Positions 1 to 14,800 of a DNA stretch of 64,000 nt are shown piece by piece; the stretch's first letter is position 1, and each line of letters opens with the position of its first letter. This DNA comes from Capra hircus (Eukaryota > Chordata > Mammalia > Artiodactyla > Bovidae): the NCBI RefSeq assembly GCF_001704415.2, contig NC_030811.1:76402069-76466068 (forward strand). The letters run 5' to 3'. Both the position numbers and the translations under genes were made by a program. The notes below the pieces were generated by a model that saw nothing but the letters and a program-made list of their open reading frames with translations, was not told the DNA's origin and made no database searches.

Positions 1-2806
1 TTAAAAAAAACATTATTTTTTTCTGGATAAAATATGATGCATATTGTCATTTTAATTTTTCTGTGATAATCATATAGATGAAAACTTACATTGCTCATAA
101 TCCTACAATTTACATTAACATTTTGGTTTTTTACTTTCCTTTTTTCCAGTGTGTATAGTCATTCTAATATTTTACAATCTGCTTTTTTATTTAATAGTTT
201 GTCATTAAATATTCTGTATCACACTAGTTGTAACAGTTGTACAGTAACCAATTTTATGAAAAAATACTATAATTGAACTATTTATTCCCTTTTTATACAT
301 ATGGGATATTTATTACTATTAATAATACCACCAAAAACTCTGTATACAAGGGTTGTTTGTCATATCCTTGATTATTTTGTCAGGCTAAGTTCCTAGAAAT
401 GGAATTTCTTGGGTCCTGTACTTAGACTTACAGAGACACTGCTGAAATGCCTTCTACTGAGGTTATATTAATGCTAATTTCAAATTCCATTGCATGGACT
501 GTCAAATCCCTCATACTCTGACCCTTCCTAATATAATTTTTAATTTTTGTCAATTTGATAGGCAAAAACAAAAAAATATATAGTTATTCTGTTTGTCATT
601 TGGTTATAGCAATGTTAAGTATTGTTTTTCTTTCTCTGCCCCAACTCGAGATATTTTTAGCCTAAATTAACTTTTGAAAATTCATTGGTAACAGTTTTTG
701 TCCATTTCCCTTCTGGTATGTTGTCCTCTTACTGATTTATAAGCTTTATTTATATGCCAAATGTTATCCTTTTATCACATTATGTGGCAAATATTTTTTT
801 TAAATATTATTGCTTGCCTTTTTGTTGTTCTGTTTCAAGGTTTCAATCTTCTCCCAATATGTTTACATTCAATACTATACTTAAAAAGCTTTCTCAGTGT
901 TATTTGTCTACTTATTTTATTCAAATTATTTCACAGTTTAATTTTTTATATTTATATATTAATTTTATTTAAATAATATATACATTATACTAATTTTTAT
1001 ATTAAATTCATTAATCTGATATTTCTATGGTATAAAGTGGTATTTGGGGTGGGAAAAATCTAATTTAATTGACTTTTCAAGACAGTCAACCACTGATTGA
1101 TCAACTGACTAAAAATTATTTCTTTTCACATTGATTTTTAAATATTTCATTTATCATTCACCAAATATTCAAAATTAAATCAGAATTTCCTATCTTTGTG
1201 TTAGTGCTATATTTTTCCAGTTATTGCAGATCAAAAGCACATTTAGATATCTCGTAATGTTGGTCCCACTCTTCTTTATTTTGTTACGTGAGTCACTTAG
1301 TCAGTTGTCAGAGAAATTTAATTGGCTTTTTGTTTGTAATTTCATTAAAGCTAGATGCTAAGGATTTGGAAATTATATACTGTTTTTCATTATCTTTTCA
1401 AACTGATTAATTCTAATAAAATGAAAATAAATATAGCATTGTCAGTTTACTAACTTACATTATTATTTTTATTCTTTGTTTTTTTAATTTTATTATCTTC
1501 CATTTTCCCAGTTGATTATTTTGTTGTTTCATTAGACAATTATACTATCTTCTTTTACTCTTGTTTCTCCTTTCATTGGCTAGAATTTTTAGAATAATGT
1601 AAAATTTTAGTGAAAACAGCAAGTACACTTAGCTTCTTTCTGATTTTAATAGGAATGCCTCCAAAGTGAGATTAAGAAGGATGTTGGCTACTAGTATGAG
1701 ACTAAATTTTGTTTAAAATTCCAAGAGTTGAATTATACTTTCATCAACTTTTAGCACCCATAGAATCATTTTTGCCTCTTGGACTAATATTAAGCCTTCC
1801 TGGAAATAAGCCCACATGGCCAAGATGTATTTTCAAACAGAGTATTGGAAAGTATTTTAATTAAGCCTGTGGTATCTATATTCACAAGTAAAAGTGGTCA
1901 TGTCAGATTCTGGTTTAAAGATCATGCTTTTTAAAGTGAGTAAAAAGCTTTCCATCATTCTTCAAAAATACTTTACATAATATGAGAATAATCTGGTCTT
2001 TAAAAGTTTGAAAGGACTAACTCATTAGATAGCTTGGGGCCTTTTTTAGAGCTAATCTTTGACATTTTTTCCAAATTATTTTATGGTTATTATACTTTCA
2101 GGTTTTCTATTTCTCCTTGGCTCCAGTTTGCAATTTCTATTTGTCAAGGAAACATTGTTTAACTAGAATTTTTAAGTGTATGGCTATGTATTTACACATA
2201 TTTTTCTCATATTTTTAAACTAGCCTTACCTAAGGTAATAGATTATCCCATTCCTAAGCCTGCACAGCATTACTAATATTTTATTAAATTTTTTAAAAAC
2301 TAGTTTTTCAGTTAAAGATGTTTTTCAGATTTAGATGTTTAACTAGTTTTTTTTTTTTTTAAGATTTTGGATTTACTTGCCAATTCTGCTCTTCAATTAA
2401 TTTATTTTGATTTACATCTTTGGTCTTCCTAGCAGTAAGACTTCTTAAGAAAGAATACTTTATTCTTTTGTATTTTACAAATACAAATACAAAGGCCACA
2501 GAGATGCTGGTCTTTCCTGTTTTAAATACTCTCAGTGTTATACATTTCTTTATGATGCTTTATAATTATACATTTATTGGGGTGACTGATTAATCTGTGT
2601 TTCTCTCACAAGACTACAAATACCAAGAGGGCAGAAATTATATATGTGTTCCTTACTAGTGAACACACAGGGCCTACAGTGGGTGGATGGCAACAACCAT
2701 GTGTTGACAGAATGGATGAAAAATAAGATCAGAATGAGAAATACAATCTAGCCCTCTCCCCCTTCCTTGGAGCTCACTGTTTGCCAGCACCAAACGTCCC
2801 ACTTAC
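1..2806. other. GSAP: GSAP intron, AT-rich, mostly without recognisable sequence
   Basis: Intron downstream of w21. The first kilobase carries an old L1 (separate entry) and the rest is AT-rich. At about 2600-2715 a segment including gggcctacagtggg and gttgacagaatggatgaa resembles the 3' end of a MIR-type repeat, weakly. No exon with the expected next GSAP residues is seen on the minus strand. Confidence 0.6.
300..1010 (-). repeat. Old L1 (L1M-type) fragment
   Basis: The plus strand reads like the complement of an L1 3' region: ttcctagaaatggaatttct at about 390, then text similar to the target-spectrum of L1 ORF2/3'UTR followed by the ttgcttgcctttttgttgttc region. Heavily decayed; ends are rough. 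Confidence 0.5.
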
Positions 2807-2868
2807 CAGCCCGATAAGCAGCTGCTGGTGGTTGTCTTCCTCCTGGAAGAGGGGTGTTAATCTTGGCT
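2807..2868 (-). CDS. GSAP: GSAP exon w21 (last in the window)
   Basis: 62 nt, phase 1 to 0. Reads (E)PRLTPLFQEEDNHQQLLIG then L. Acceptor tttaatttcag, donor GTAAGTGG. The next exon, expected to continue with a residue pattern like MVSELKDHL, is not visible between 1 and 2806, so it lies outside. Confidence 0.94.
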
Positions 2869-5800
2869 CTGAAATTAAACAGAGTGATAGTCAAGCAGGG
2901 TGGTTTTTAGGAAATGACCAGAAGGAAGAGGCCTCAGTCTGGGCTTCCCTTCTCTGAGTCATTGGGAAAATATAACACTTTCCTGACAGGATGAAAACTT
3001 TTCTTTCAGTGTGACCCTGTCCTACACGCTGCAACTTATCACTCAGGTATGCAGGGAGCACTGTGAACCAGAGAGAGGCACAGACTGAAAGAGAGAGAGA
3101 ACACAAGGAACACATTCCCAACACCAATGCCCTCTGGCTTAAATTTCTCTTCAATGTGGAGACATGTCACTGAGATCCTCTGCTTCACAGGAGACTAAAC
3201 AACTCAGGTCCTCTCTTAAACCTAAGGAGTGGCAAACCCAGGAACAGGGACTGAGTGGAAGGATCACGTGCCTCCCTTCTTTCTGACTCCAACTTGTAGT
3301 TTATAGAATTACTGAGGTGAGGGGACCAGTCACCGCAGTCAATTACTGTGGCAAATAGTAACTGGCACAAGTTATTGGACTGAAAATGTAGTTAGACTGA
3401 GATGGAAAAGTGGCATGTAAAGATAAACCAAATGGCACTTTCTCCACCATGATTTGCACTGTACCAGCAAGACTGAAGGGGCAGGCAAACGCTGTCTCTA
3501 GGAAGACCTCCTAGAGCACCTTCATGCCCCATCTTCCTCTGCCAAAACCTGAGTCACAGTGCTGGTCAAGAGGTAGAACTGCCCTGGTTAGGGAGCTGAG
3601 GACTCCTTTCAGGAGGGCACAGATGCTTCTTGACTCCTTGGGATAAATCCTAACTGGATCCTACACAACCTTCATGATGAAAAATTCAAAACTAGAGCCC
3701 AGCAGTTTTCATGGTTATTCCGCATTTCATAAAGAATGTTCTCTTCTGACAGTGACTTTCTTCCTAGGAAACTAGCACAAACAAAAAATATGAGAGGAAG
3801 TTCCCTAAAGTGCATCAAGACAGAATGACTAGTAATAACTGCAAACGGCCCTGAAGTACAGGAGCAGAAGGAGCTCTAACCAGACTTGGGAGCAGAAGAT
3901 ACAGAAACCTCAGCCAGACCAGTCACACGTCCCATACTACAAATCCCCGAGTGATGCAAGAAGGGGAGCCTGCAAGCATGTGCACACCCCTGGCTGACTG
4001 CTCCTGCCCGGGGCTGGTGGCAGAGCCCTGGCTTCAGGCCGGGACGACCCAGGGCTGCTCAGTGACTTCACTGCTCACATGGGCTGTGTACACAGCTGCA
4101 GGATGTGCAGCAAAGCACTGTATAAAATAATTTCCATTAGGGTCACCCAGCATATAACTAAAACATCCAAGCCCATAAAACAACATAAAAATTACAGCTT
4201 AGGGAAAAAAAAAGGGCAAGGCTGACCTTTAAGAGGTGTGAAAGAGTCCTACAGATAGATAGCTGGAGAGAGAATAGCTCTAGGCCAAGGGAAGTACACC
4301 CTGCAAGTACAGCCAGCGAGCATGTTAATTAGATCAGTTCTACAGGGAAACAGGAGGAAAACCTACAGTCAGGGAGTCCTACAGCAAAAGCACATTCAGC
4401 AGCTGTTCCCAAAGGACCTGGTGCCAAGAGAGACATGGAAGGAACTGGGAGTCGCTCTGACAGGAAGATAGTAAAGGGTATTGCCTTCACTGAGCTAGTG
4501 GAAGTGATTTCCCGGCCAACCCACAGTGGGAGGAGGAATGGTGTTACAAACAAACAACTGACTGAAATCCAGAAGGCTTTATTACAGGTCTTTTCTTACC
4601 CAAATTCTTTGCTTCTAGGTTAGAAATCACCCTACAAGAAAAATTAGCCAATGTTATTCACACAGGAAACATTAATAAAAAAAATAAAAAATAAAAACCC
4701 ACAATACCATACAAAGATATTATCGTTTAAAAACCCATAAAACCACTGCAGAAACTGTTCTCAGGCTGCTGAAAACCTCAAAAACTTTAATCAACTTGGC
4801 AAAAGCCACATTAAGCAATTATAAAATCTCAAAACTCTTTAGTGCAAACAATGACGGTAATTTAGAACAATTGCAGCTCTCAGTTATTGGAAATAATGGG
4901 AACAGAAAATAGAACAGGGGTTGGAATGGGGCCTCGGCTTGTAGCACTCTGAGATGACTCATCTGCTCAGAAAACACGCTTTCAAAATAAGAGCAGGTTC
5001 ACCAGCCGACTAACTCTTATTTAAAATCAACCCACTGCTTGTAGCCCTCTAAAGCGCTCTATTAATAAGCGCTTTCATTACTACTTATTCCTTGAGTCAT
5101 CCATCCCCAGGATGCAAATCTAAAAGGTTTAACATACAAACTATTCCCACAAGAAACTCTAGCTCCAATCTGCAAAGCAGGGCTCGGTGGCTGCTGACAG
5201 CATCATCTCATTGAGAATACAACAAAAGTAATAAGCTACTTCCCTGAAAGGCAGCCAGCAAAGTAATTACAAAAGATAGCCATCTTATAGCTATAATAGT
5301 CCTTCATTTTACTTACTTTATTGCATTATCAAGAATATTTCTCACATACACCGTAGACCTTCTTTTTCCTGTTTTCTAGGAGTGAAAATACATCAGAGGT
5401 ATGGAAGGTGAAGGTTTTGTGGGTGACATTTTTCACACTAAGGTCATAATACAATATAGTTAAGAGTTCAGAAAAAAGGAGACTTTCTTTCAAGGTAATC
5501 ACAACACCTAGATTCTTAAAAAATTGGCTTAAAAAACTTTTATTCTGAACCTATTACAAGTTTTCGGGGACCTGCAAGTCCAACTATATTTTATATATCA
5601 ATACAATAACACTACGACTCTAGCCAACAATGCTGCAGAGAAGAGCTCACACACTCTTCACCCAGCCTCTCCCAGTGTTCATCTCTTACATAAACAACAG
5701 CAGTGCAATACCCAAACCAGTGAGCATACAGTTCTGCCATCTCATCACATGGATAGATTCACATACGACAATGTACAGCCATAATCCAGATACAGAACTG

Positions 5801-8800
5801 CTCCATCACCCCCAAGATCTCCCTTGTGCTACCCGTTTATAGGAGTCATATTCACTCTTTTGCTTTCAACCATTCCTAACCCGTCTGTCTGTGCTCAGTT
5901 GATCACGTGTGTCCGACTCTTTGTCACTCTATGGATTGTAGCCAGCCAAGCTCCTCTGTCTATGAGATTTCCCAGGCAAGAATACTGGAATGGGTTGCCA
6001 TTTCCTCCTCCAGGGGATCTTTCCCATCAAGGGATCAAACCCACGTCTCCTGCACTGGCAAGTGGATTCTTTACCACTAAACCATCAGGGAAGCCCTCCC
6101 TAACTCCTGCTGCTTCTGCTGCTGCTAAGGCGCTTCAGTCGTGTCCGACTCTGTGCGACCCCTAACTCCTAGCAACCGCAAATTTGGGAACCTATAGATT
6201 TTTTAAAATTACTTTTTAACTATGTAAGTAATGCAAGAACACATCTGAGACTCGAATGTGAATCCCGCTTCTACTATGAATGTGTTGTGTGTGTCCCTAA
6301 CCTCTTTGCACTTTAATTTCCTCTTGAAGAGAAAGAGATCACTGAAAACCTTGGTCTGCCTACTGGGGATCAGCAGCACTAAGGAACAGTGCCTGGTAAC
6401 AGTGGTGAGTGCTGGACCGAAGCCAGCTTTATGACATAAGGGCCTCACCTAACCTACTCTGCTGGGCTTCTTGCTCTCCTTTCAGGAACCCACACATACC
6501 TCTTCTGAGATCAGGCTGTGCCACTCTCTCCTGACCACGCTGTTGTTATAGTGTAAGTGTGGCTTGGAGTACTTCACATATTCCAGGTTGGAGTTCAGTT
6601 TTTCCCAGTAGCCCTTAAAGCTATGCACCTGTAAGAGACAAAAACATCAGTGGGCTCGAGAAGCAGGTCCTGTGGCCTGAACTACATAGCACGGCCCATG
6701 CAGGCCTTCCTACAAAGCTCTCACGAGGCAGCATTTCTGACCATATACTTCCCACAAGGGATGGCAGTCTTGTCCCGACAGGAATTCTAAAACAGACTCA
6801 AAGAGGCTTGCCTCCCTCCCTTTCTTTTCAAGCCCCTTTTACACACAGAGAGAGCTGCTCACTTCCCTAAGCCAGTGTGACTCCCCCTGGGTGAAGGCTA
6901 AGCAGGGAAGCCTGCTTTGAACACATCAAGTCATTTCCTCCCCAGAGACCCATTCTGACTCAGGTTATATCAACAATGCCCTGTTCAGTGACAGAATGAT
7001 CACAAGATTTGGATCACATGGAAGTATAGGTTTACTTTCCAGTTAAGTTTATTTACTTCCAAAGGGTCTTTTTCAAAACTCAAGAATCAGAATGGTGAAG
7101 TGAACTCCTTTCACACTCAGCTGTCAATTACTTCAAAATGGAATTAGCTGGCAACCATCTCCCTCTAGGTTTTTGACATATTGATATCACTGTACTAGCC
7201 CGAAGCAAAAAATATTCATTATGTTCATTTTAAAATAAAATGCTATAGTAATATATTTTTAATGTTAAAGGATATCCTGACAAAAAATTGTTTTTGCAAA
7301 TTAATGAAGACAGATTCATGATACCTATTATCTTGCCAAAATATACGCATTTATAAAAGATTTGACTGGGATCAAGGGTGCCATGCGTGGCCAGGAAACA
7401 AAGTGACCTTAATGCCTACAGCGGGAACAGACTTGGCTGTATTACAAGGGAAAAAAAAAGAGAACTTTAAAAAAATGCCCCATCAAGAAAAATGCCCTTT
7501 GTTAAGTAATAGCACATCACCCAAATTCTTATTGAAAGCACAGTCACAAGTGGCTTAAAATGGATACCGGTATCAGGAAAGTGCGTTACATAACAAAACG
7601 AACTTGCTATTTTAGAAGCTTGAAAGGCCTGTCCAGCCAACACCCATTTTCACAGAGACAGGAAGAGCTATGTCCAAGAAATTGTTATTTCCAGAGGAAA
7701 TCAGAAACCAGGAGTCAGGTCCCACTCTACACCTGACCTACCTCTCTTATCTTTTCTTTCCCTGTCCATACGTTGATAGTGGATACATCTTTGCCCACCG
7801 TTTTGTCTCCCTTATATTGCAAGCAAACCCTGGAGACAACTGACAGAATGAGGACCCTGACAGGAAGTCGCTACAGCTTTTCTTGCTGCAGCTATTCTAC
7901 ATCTGAGTTTAGGCTGCTGCTGCTGCTACGGCTGCTAAGTCACTTCAGTCGTGTCCGACTCTGTGTGACCCCACAGACGGCAGCCCAGCAGGCTCCCCCG
8001 TCCCTGGGATTCTCCAGGCAAGAACACTGGAGTGGGTTGCCATTTCCTTCTCCAATGCATGAAAGTAAAAAGTCAAAGTGAAGTCGTTCAGTCGTGTCCG
8101 ACTCTTCGCGACCCTATGGACTGCAGCCAACCAGGCTCCTCCATCCATGGGGTTTTCCAGGCAAGAGTACTGGAGTGGGGTGCCATCGCCTTCTCCAACT
8201 AGTGCCCAAAGCCAGCAAATTAACTGGTGTTGTGGTGCCATCTAGTGGTCAGTTATGCATCTAGTTCTGCCTGCTTTGCATTGGAGACCCACTGCTCGGT
8301 CCACCCAACCTTGCCCAGGATGAGACAGGGGAGGAAGGAATGATGATGTCCTACCTGGGCAAGCCCCACTTCCCCTCAGGCCAACGGCATCCTTCTGTCA
8401 GAAGACCCTATTTTCATACTCACACTGCGGCTCCCAAACTACCTTCCTCTCACCCTCACCCCATTAAAAAAGTCCCTTTCCTCATAACCTTGTCTTAGTT
8501 GAGAATAGGCAGATAAAACAAGTCCAAGGACATGTTTGAGGCAGTCCTGAGTCTAATGATTGTATGTAAAACAGAGTATGTGTTCTTATGAGCACTTTTC
8601 TGGGATGAAGGTCTACAGTTTATATCCATTTCAAAGGAATCCATAGCTTAAAATAGTTAAAACTACTGAGGTAGAAGGGAACATTAAGTTTTAAAACAAT
8701 AACTTACATTTAAATAAGGGTAGCCAAAAGCCCCAGAAATATTTTAATATTTGTAGGTCTATTTAATATGGGTCGGAGAAGGCAACCCTTCTCCAGGCCT

Positions 8801-11800
8801 CCAACTCCCAGGATGGAGGGGCCTGGTGTGCTGCAGTCCATGCGGTCTGGAAGAGTCAGACACGACTGAGCGACTTCACTTTCACTTTTCACTTTCATGC
8901 AGTGGAGAAGGAAATAGCACCCCACTCCAGTGTTCTTGCCTGGAGAATCCCAGGGACGGGGGAGCCTGGTGGGCTGCCGTCTATGGGGTCGCACAGAATC
9001 GGACACGACTGAAGTGCCTTAGCAGCAGCATTTAATACGGGTAGGTGACTGAAGGAGGTCACTGGGCTGGATGTTACAATATGGATATTGAGAGAGAGCA
9101 AACAGTTAATGGCATATGTCACTACTTGGTATCTACTAGATAAGAAGGCAATTTTTTTAAGCTATGAAAATTTACGAAGATCATTATAAATTGGAAGGTC
9201 TATTTGGAAGTCTGTGCTTAGTCACTCAGTCATATCCAACTCTGCGATCCCATGGACTGTAGCCTGCCAGGCTCCTCTGTCCATGGGGATTCTCCAGGCA
9301 AGAATACTGGAGTGGGTTGCCATGCCCTCCTCCAGGGGATCTTGCCAAGCCAGTATCGAACCCAGGTCTCCCACACTGTAGGCGGATTCTTTGCCGTCTG
9401 AGCCACCAGGGAAGCCCAAGAATACTGGAGTGGATAACCTATCCCTTCTCCAGGGGATCTTCCCGACCCAGGAATCGAACCGGGGTCTCCTGAACTGCAG
9501 GTGAATTCTTTACCAGCTGAGCTACAAGGGAAGCCCATTTGGAAGTCTTGGAAATAGATAAGACCCAGAAGATGAAAATGGATACATAAGTGAAAAGTGA
9601 AGAGAGGATGTTCCAGGTGCAGCTCCCAGGAAATGAGCAAAGATTCAGACCATAGACAGAGCTTTAGAAAAAGTAGAGAAAACAAGCCATGGCACTTCAA
9701 TCTCTGCAGTGAATATATCTGCCCCTAGGGTATGACTGCCAACCTCAGTAACCACCTGGGTCCCATTCCCTAGACTCCTACTGGTGTGGGCTGTGACCTG
9801 GGCTTCATGAGTTTTAGACATTCCCCAGGCATGTCTACTGTTCAACCTGGGCTGAGAACATGCTTGAGCACATTCAGGTCATGGCAGTCTCTTAGCCACT
9901 CTCAAAGGTTCTCATCTACATCTCTGGCTTAAAGGCTGATGAAGAACCACCTGCCTGAAGACTTGTAATTGTGTTGTGACGTAACAGGACATAGGGTTAG
10001 AGAGGAGGTTCAATCTAACCTTCAAAGAGTCTTCAAATGCCAAAGTAACACCAGCACATTCCTTGACCCAGAGAGTAAAAGAAGCACCAAGGTGAAATGC
10101 TAGCTGTCGTTACATAGTCTGGGGGGAAGAGGGCGTGGGAGCTACACAATCACACCCTACCAGCCAGCCCGGGAGCACAGAAAGACACTCCTCTCTGTCA
10201 GCCAGCATTTACGGCACTAGCTGAGTACTAAGCACCATATTCATCAGGGACAACGGGAGAGGAAAAGCCACGACAATCTAAGAAGCACATTGCCAGCTTC
10301 TTGAAAAGAGCTTGTAATGCTTTCAAATACACAAAAATGCTTTATAAGAAAATACTCATGAGTTTAGCTACTTCTGGAAGACTCTGGTGTTAGAAGCCAT
10401 CAGATCCTTAAGGAATGACCCAGGAGCATTTCCCTATACAAGGGACAGTTTTACATTTTGATTTTTAAGGAAGGAGAATTATTTCAAGTCTCTTCTTGAG
10501 AAATAATCTTAATTTGACTTTTAGGTTGACATGAAATAATTACCAAATGTAGCCCACCACAACTAATATTAATTGAAAAAAAAGGACTAAAGGGTTATAT
10601 TAAGAGACTGTTTTCCACTTATGTGGGAAATAAATTTGATTTTTTTCCTCTTTAAAAAAGAAGTACCAAGAAAGGAAAAAGAAAAAAAAAAAAAGCACTG
10701 TGGTACTTATTGGCTCATCTGCAAGTTACTACCCGGAAAAAAATATCTGCTTCTCATTTCTTAAAGGCCTTCTGGCTTTGATCCTACATCTGCTGATTAA
10801 CCAGCATCTTCTTTCACAGAAGAGGAAGCCAACTTTACCCTTCATGCCAGGGCTCAACTAGTAAAGGTAAAGCATCAAACTTGTCTCCTCAGTGGATACT
10901 ATCTCAGTATCAGCTTTTACTTACAGCCCAGAGAAACACAGTGGCCCACTACCTCCAGTACAAACAGAATAAAATAGAAACATCTGTGTGTCCATAAAGC
11001 TAGCAAGGCACCATACTAAGCCAAGATGCTCTAAACAGGGCCATCCATACAAGGACAGTGACTTTAACTCCTGAGGCTTCCTGCTAGGAAGACCACATGT
11101 GGTATGTGCAAATTCTCCTATTACAAGTGGACTTCCTCCTTTGTCCCAACATTTAGTAAAAAGCTCTCTCTTCTCTTCCCAGCTGGGTAGTACTCATTTT
11201 TAATGGGATGTGATTTTTAATGTAATTTACTAAATATGCTTCTAAACTATTACATCTCACGATCAGCTTGTATCTTAAGAAATCCCATGCTAAGATAGTT
11301 TCCTAGTCTCAACCTTAAGAATTAAACATTCTGTTCTCAACCAAACTGCGAACAAAAGCAGCATAGTCGAATGACTGGCAGAAGAGAAAGAAAAATAGGA
11401 ATCCTTGACCAGGTCTGTTCCTCAATTTCCATATCTGGGAAGTAAACTGAAGGTACTCCTATCTCTACAGATAATGACAGGAATAAATTTTCCAGCCTGG
11501 TGTGCTGTCTCTAACAAGTAGTGTTTCTTTGGACCATTATAAAATTATGTTTCTACAATCTTAATTGAACTTGCCATAATTCTCTGCCTCTAAAAATACA
11601 CTATATAGGAATAACTTGTGTTTTTTCTCTCCAACAGTCTATTGACAAAATTCTTCACTTCTGGTCACCAAATTACTTCTGGTGGGTTTCTTCCTCCACA
11701 TTCATCAATTCTCCAGTGCCAGCAAGGTGTCCTATGATTATCAGACCCCACAGGTTGAGGACTCTGTCCCAAAAGGCTGCCCCCTTTTCAAATGCTGATC

Positions 11801-14800
11801 TCAAGTCCAGGTTGCTGCCTGTGATTCTGACCAACTGCCTATCAATCCGAGGTTCCCAGCGCCCCCTTCATGGGTTCTATATATGTTACAGTGGTTCTGA
11901 ACTCAGGAATACAGTTTACTTCCTATATGCCAGTTGATTATAAATGGATACAACTCAGTAATAGCCAGACTGAAGCGATGCATAGGGCAGGAATGGGCTC
12001 TGAGCTTCCATGTCCTCTTCGGGTGCACCACCCCCACCCCTGCACCTCCATATATTCATCCAACCCATTAAATCTCTGAAAGATTCAACTAGGGTTCTTT
12101 ATGAAGGCTCCATCACACAGGCACAATTGATTAAACCATTGGCCATCAGTGGCTGAACTCATCTCTAGCCATTCTAGCCTTGGAAGGTGGTATTGGTAGA
12201 GGGCTGAAAGGGCCAACCCTCTAATCACATGGTCGGTTCTACCGGCAACCAGCTCCACCCTTAGGTGCTTTCCAAAAGTAACTTCATTGACAAACTCAGG
12301 TGTGGCTGAAAGGGGCTTGTTAGGAATAATAAGACCTTCTTTTCACCTTTGTGCTCCGGAGCTTTTTCAGGAACTGGAGCCCTAAGCATTATAACAAAAG
12401 ATCTCCCTATAGTTCTTATCACTTAGGAAATCACAAAGATTTTAGGAGCTCTGTGCCAGGAATCATGGAAGAAGATAAAAGATATATTTCTGGTTATATC
12501 ACAAGATCACATATGTACAAACTAAACTTTGGAAAGTCAATATCTCACACGTAACCAATTGACATTTCTGGTAATACTACACTGTTGTCAAAGCAACAAT
12601 TCTCATTTTTAAAAACTGTAAGTTGTTACGATTCAACACTTTGAGTTGCTAAGAAACATTTTCTTCAAGTGATGGTGGCCATCTGCACTGGAAGGGTAAA
12701 GGAAAAAAGGTGTCTTTTGTGCCTCACTAAAAGCTTAATTATCTTCATGCTTTGCCCAATTAAAACAGTATTTTTTAAACACTTTTTAAGTGTTTAAGAG
12801 AAGAAGCATAATCAAGTGAAAACCACTCTTTCTCCAGTTGCTCAGGGGCATCCAGACCGCTGATGGACACTGCAGCAGCCCCCTCACTTAGAGTGGCCAT
12901 AACTGGGAAAGGGCTTGAAGTCCTTCTCCTTCCCAGTCTCTGGGTCAGATAGTTAATAGTCACAACACAAATGGTTAAATTAAAGCCTTCCTTACTGTAT
13001 AAAATGAAACTAAAGATGTCTGGCTTAAAAATACTTTAATGAAAATACTCCATTTCTCCATTCTTGACATTCAAGTAAACTATTGTTTCTACTTTTTTTT
13101 TTTTAATTCTTACATGACTTCCTGTGGAAGGGATTAAATCATTCTTAGGAAGGCCATTCTCAATGACATTCCTTTTAAGGTTTTAAGGTGCAGATCTTGT
13201 TTTAAAATACTTTTTTGTTTCATTTTTTAAAATTCTTTTGGAAACCATTCTATAAAGGAAACCTTTTGTCTTTCAGATGATAGACTGGTATAAACCAATT
13301 AAATTCAATGTCCATATATTAAACATCTATAAAGTACTCCACTTCACACTAAAATTATTTGCACGAAGACCAGAAGGAAAGTGCTCGTCTAGTTTCATTT
13401 TGTCCTTCCTTCTCCAGACTCCTTATCAGGGCAGTCATCTTACACACAGAATGGAAGCAAGTGTGCTCAGAGCAGACAGGGGTCCCTTGGGCCTCATGGA
13501 AAATCCAGCAGCAAGCACACCTTCAAAAGGTAACTTGTGATTCAGGTTAAGGGTGCTCAGAGCCAACTCCTATCAGGGAAGCTGCAAGAATTGTCACATA
13601 ACGGGCTAGGGAGGGAGGAAAAGCAGGGGGGATATGCTACTACAACAAGATCCATTGCAATATAATTGGGCTGGGACCCGCGGTAGAAGTAGGTCAAAGG
13701 CAGCTGCTTATAGTGAGAGGTATTATGCAGGCAGAGATGGGGAAACAAATGAGAGCTGTGAAGGCCAAGTGTCTTGTGAACTGAAAGATTCGATAAGTTA
13801 TGGGGTTGGGGGAGAGGGGCAGGAGCTGCCCAAACCAAACTCAGTACCATCTTCTCCTGAGTCCAAGGGAAAATCCCTCGGCATTCCTATGGCTTCCCTG
13901 ATGCATCATGTTTGCATGGAAAGGACAGTGAAGAGATCTACAGCTCAAACTTGTCCTATGTAATACTTCTGACTCGTATATGAAAACATGTAGCATCTCG
14001 GAAGAACTCCCAAGCATGTTTGGGAACAGTTAATGGGAAATAACTCTCTGCAGAGCCAAATGTTAAAGACAATTAGGGGAGAGTAGAAAAAGGAGAGGAA
14101 AAGGCAAAGTGAACAACAAAGAAGGAAATAAATGAACTACATAAAAAAATAATTTTTTACGCACATATACACACACACACACAAGTCAGAGAGTGCAAAA
14201 ATAAGCTGGCTTGTTCCCAAGCAAAGACAAATTGTATTCTTAGAATAAATCAATGGGTAAAAATCTTGAGAACCTTCCCATCAGTGTTTTATACTTAATT
14301 TTTTAAATGAAAATATACAGTGTTGGTAAGGTTATAGTAAAACTGATAAACCAATAAATCCCGTATAATACTGTAAATTATTGCAACATTTTTTGAATAT
14401 GAGTTTGGCAATAAAAATCAAAGGCTCTAAAAATTGTCATGGCCTTTCACTCAGTAATACTCCTGGACATTTAACCTTAGAGGAATAAATAAACAACACA
14501 CGCACGCACACACGCACACACACACACACCAAGAAAAACCTACATAAAAGTATTCACTGCCAAATTATTTTTAATAGCAAATATAATTTTTTCAGTGGGG
14601 GCTAGAGACAAACTAAATGTCTCAAAATGGAAGAATGATTAAGTAAACTAAGACACACCAACACAGTGGAAACCTATAGAGTTATAAATCATAATTATAA
14701 AATTATAAATCATAATTATGAAAATTATGAAGTTTATGTACCAACATGAAAATGTGTGTGATATACTATAATTCATAATCTTTATTAAATATCACTAGAT

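Noticed and set aside
5824..6165. 113-codon open frame and many similar frames at 7.8-9.7, 19.0, 20.3, 49.8, 51.5, 56.6 and 59.3 kb
   Set aside because: All are translations of Bov-tA or Bov-A2 SINEs, which share open stretches by descent.
11700..12080. Paired open frames around 11716-12079 as a gene
   Set aside because: They sit next to LTR-like sequence, lack splice or start context, and resemble no family.
13634..13963. 109-codon open frame and its antisense partner at 13557-13850
   Set aside because: No splice context, no family resemblance and no coding bias that I can see; likely chance in a GC-richer patch.
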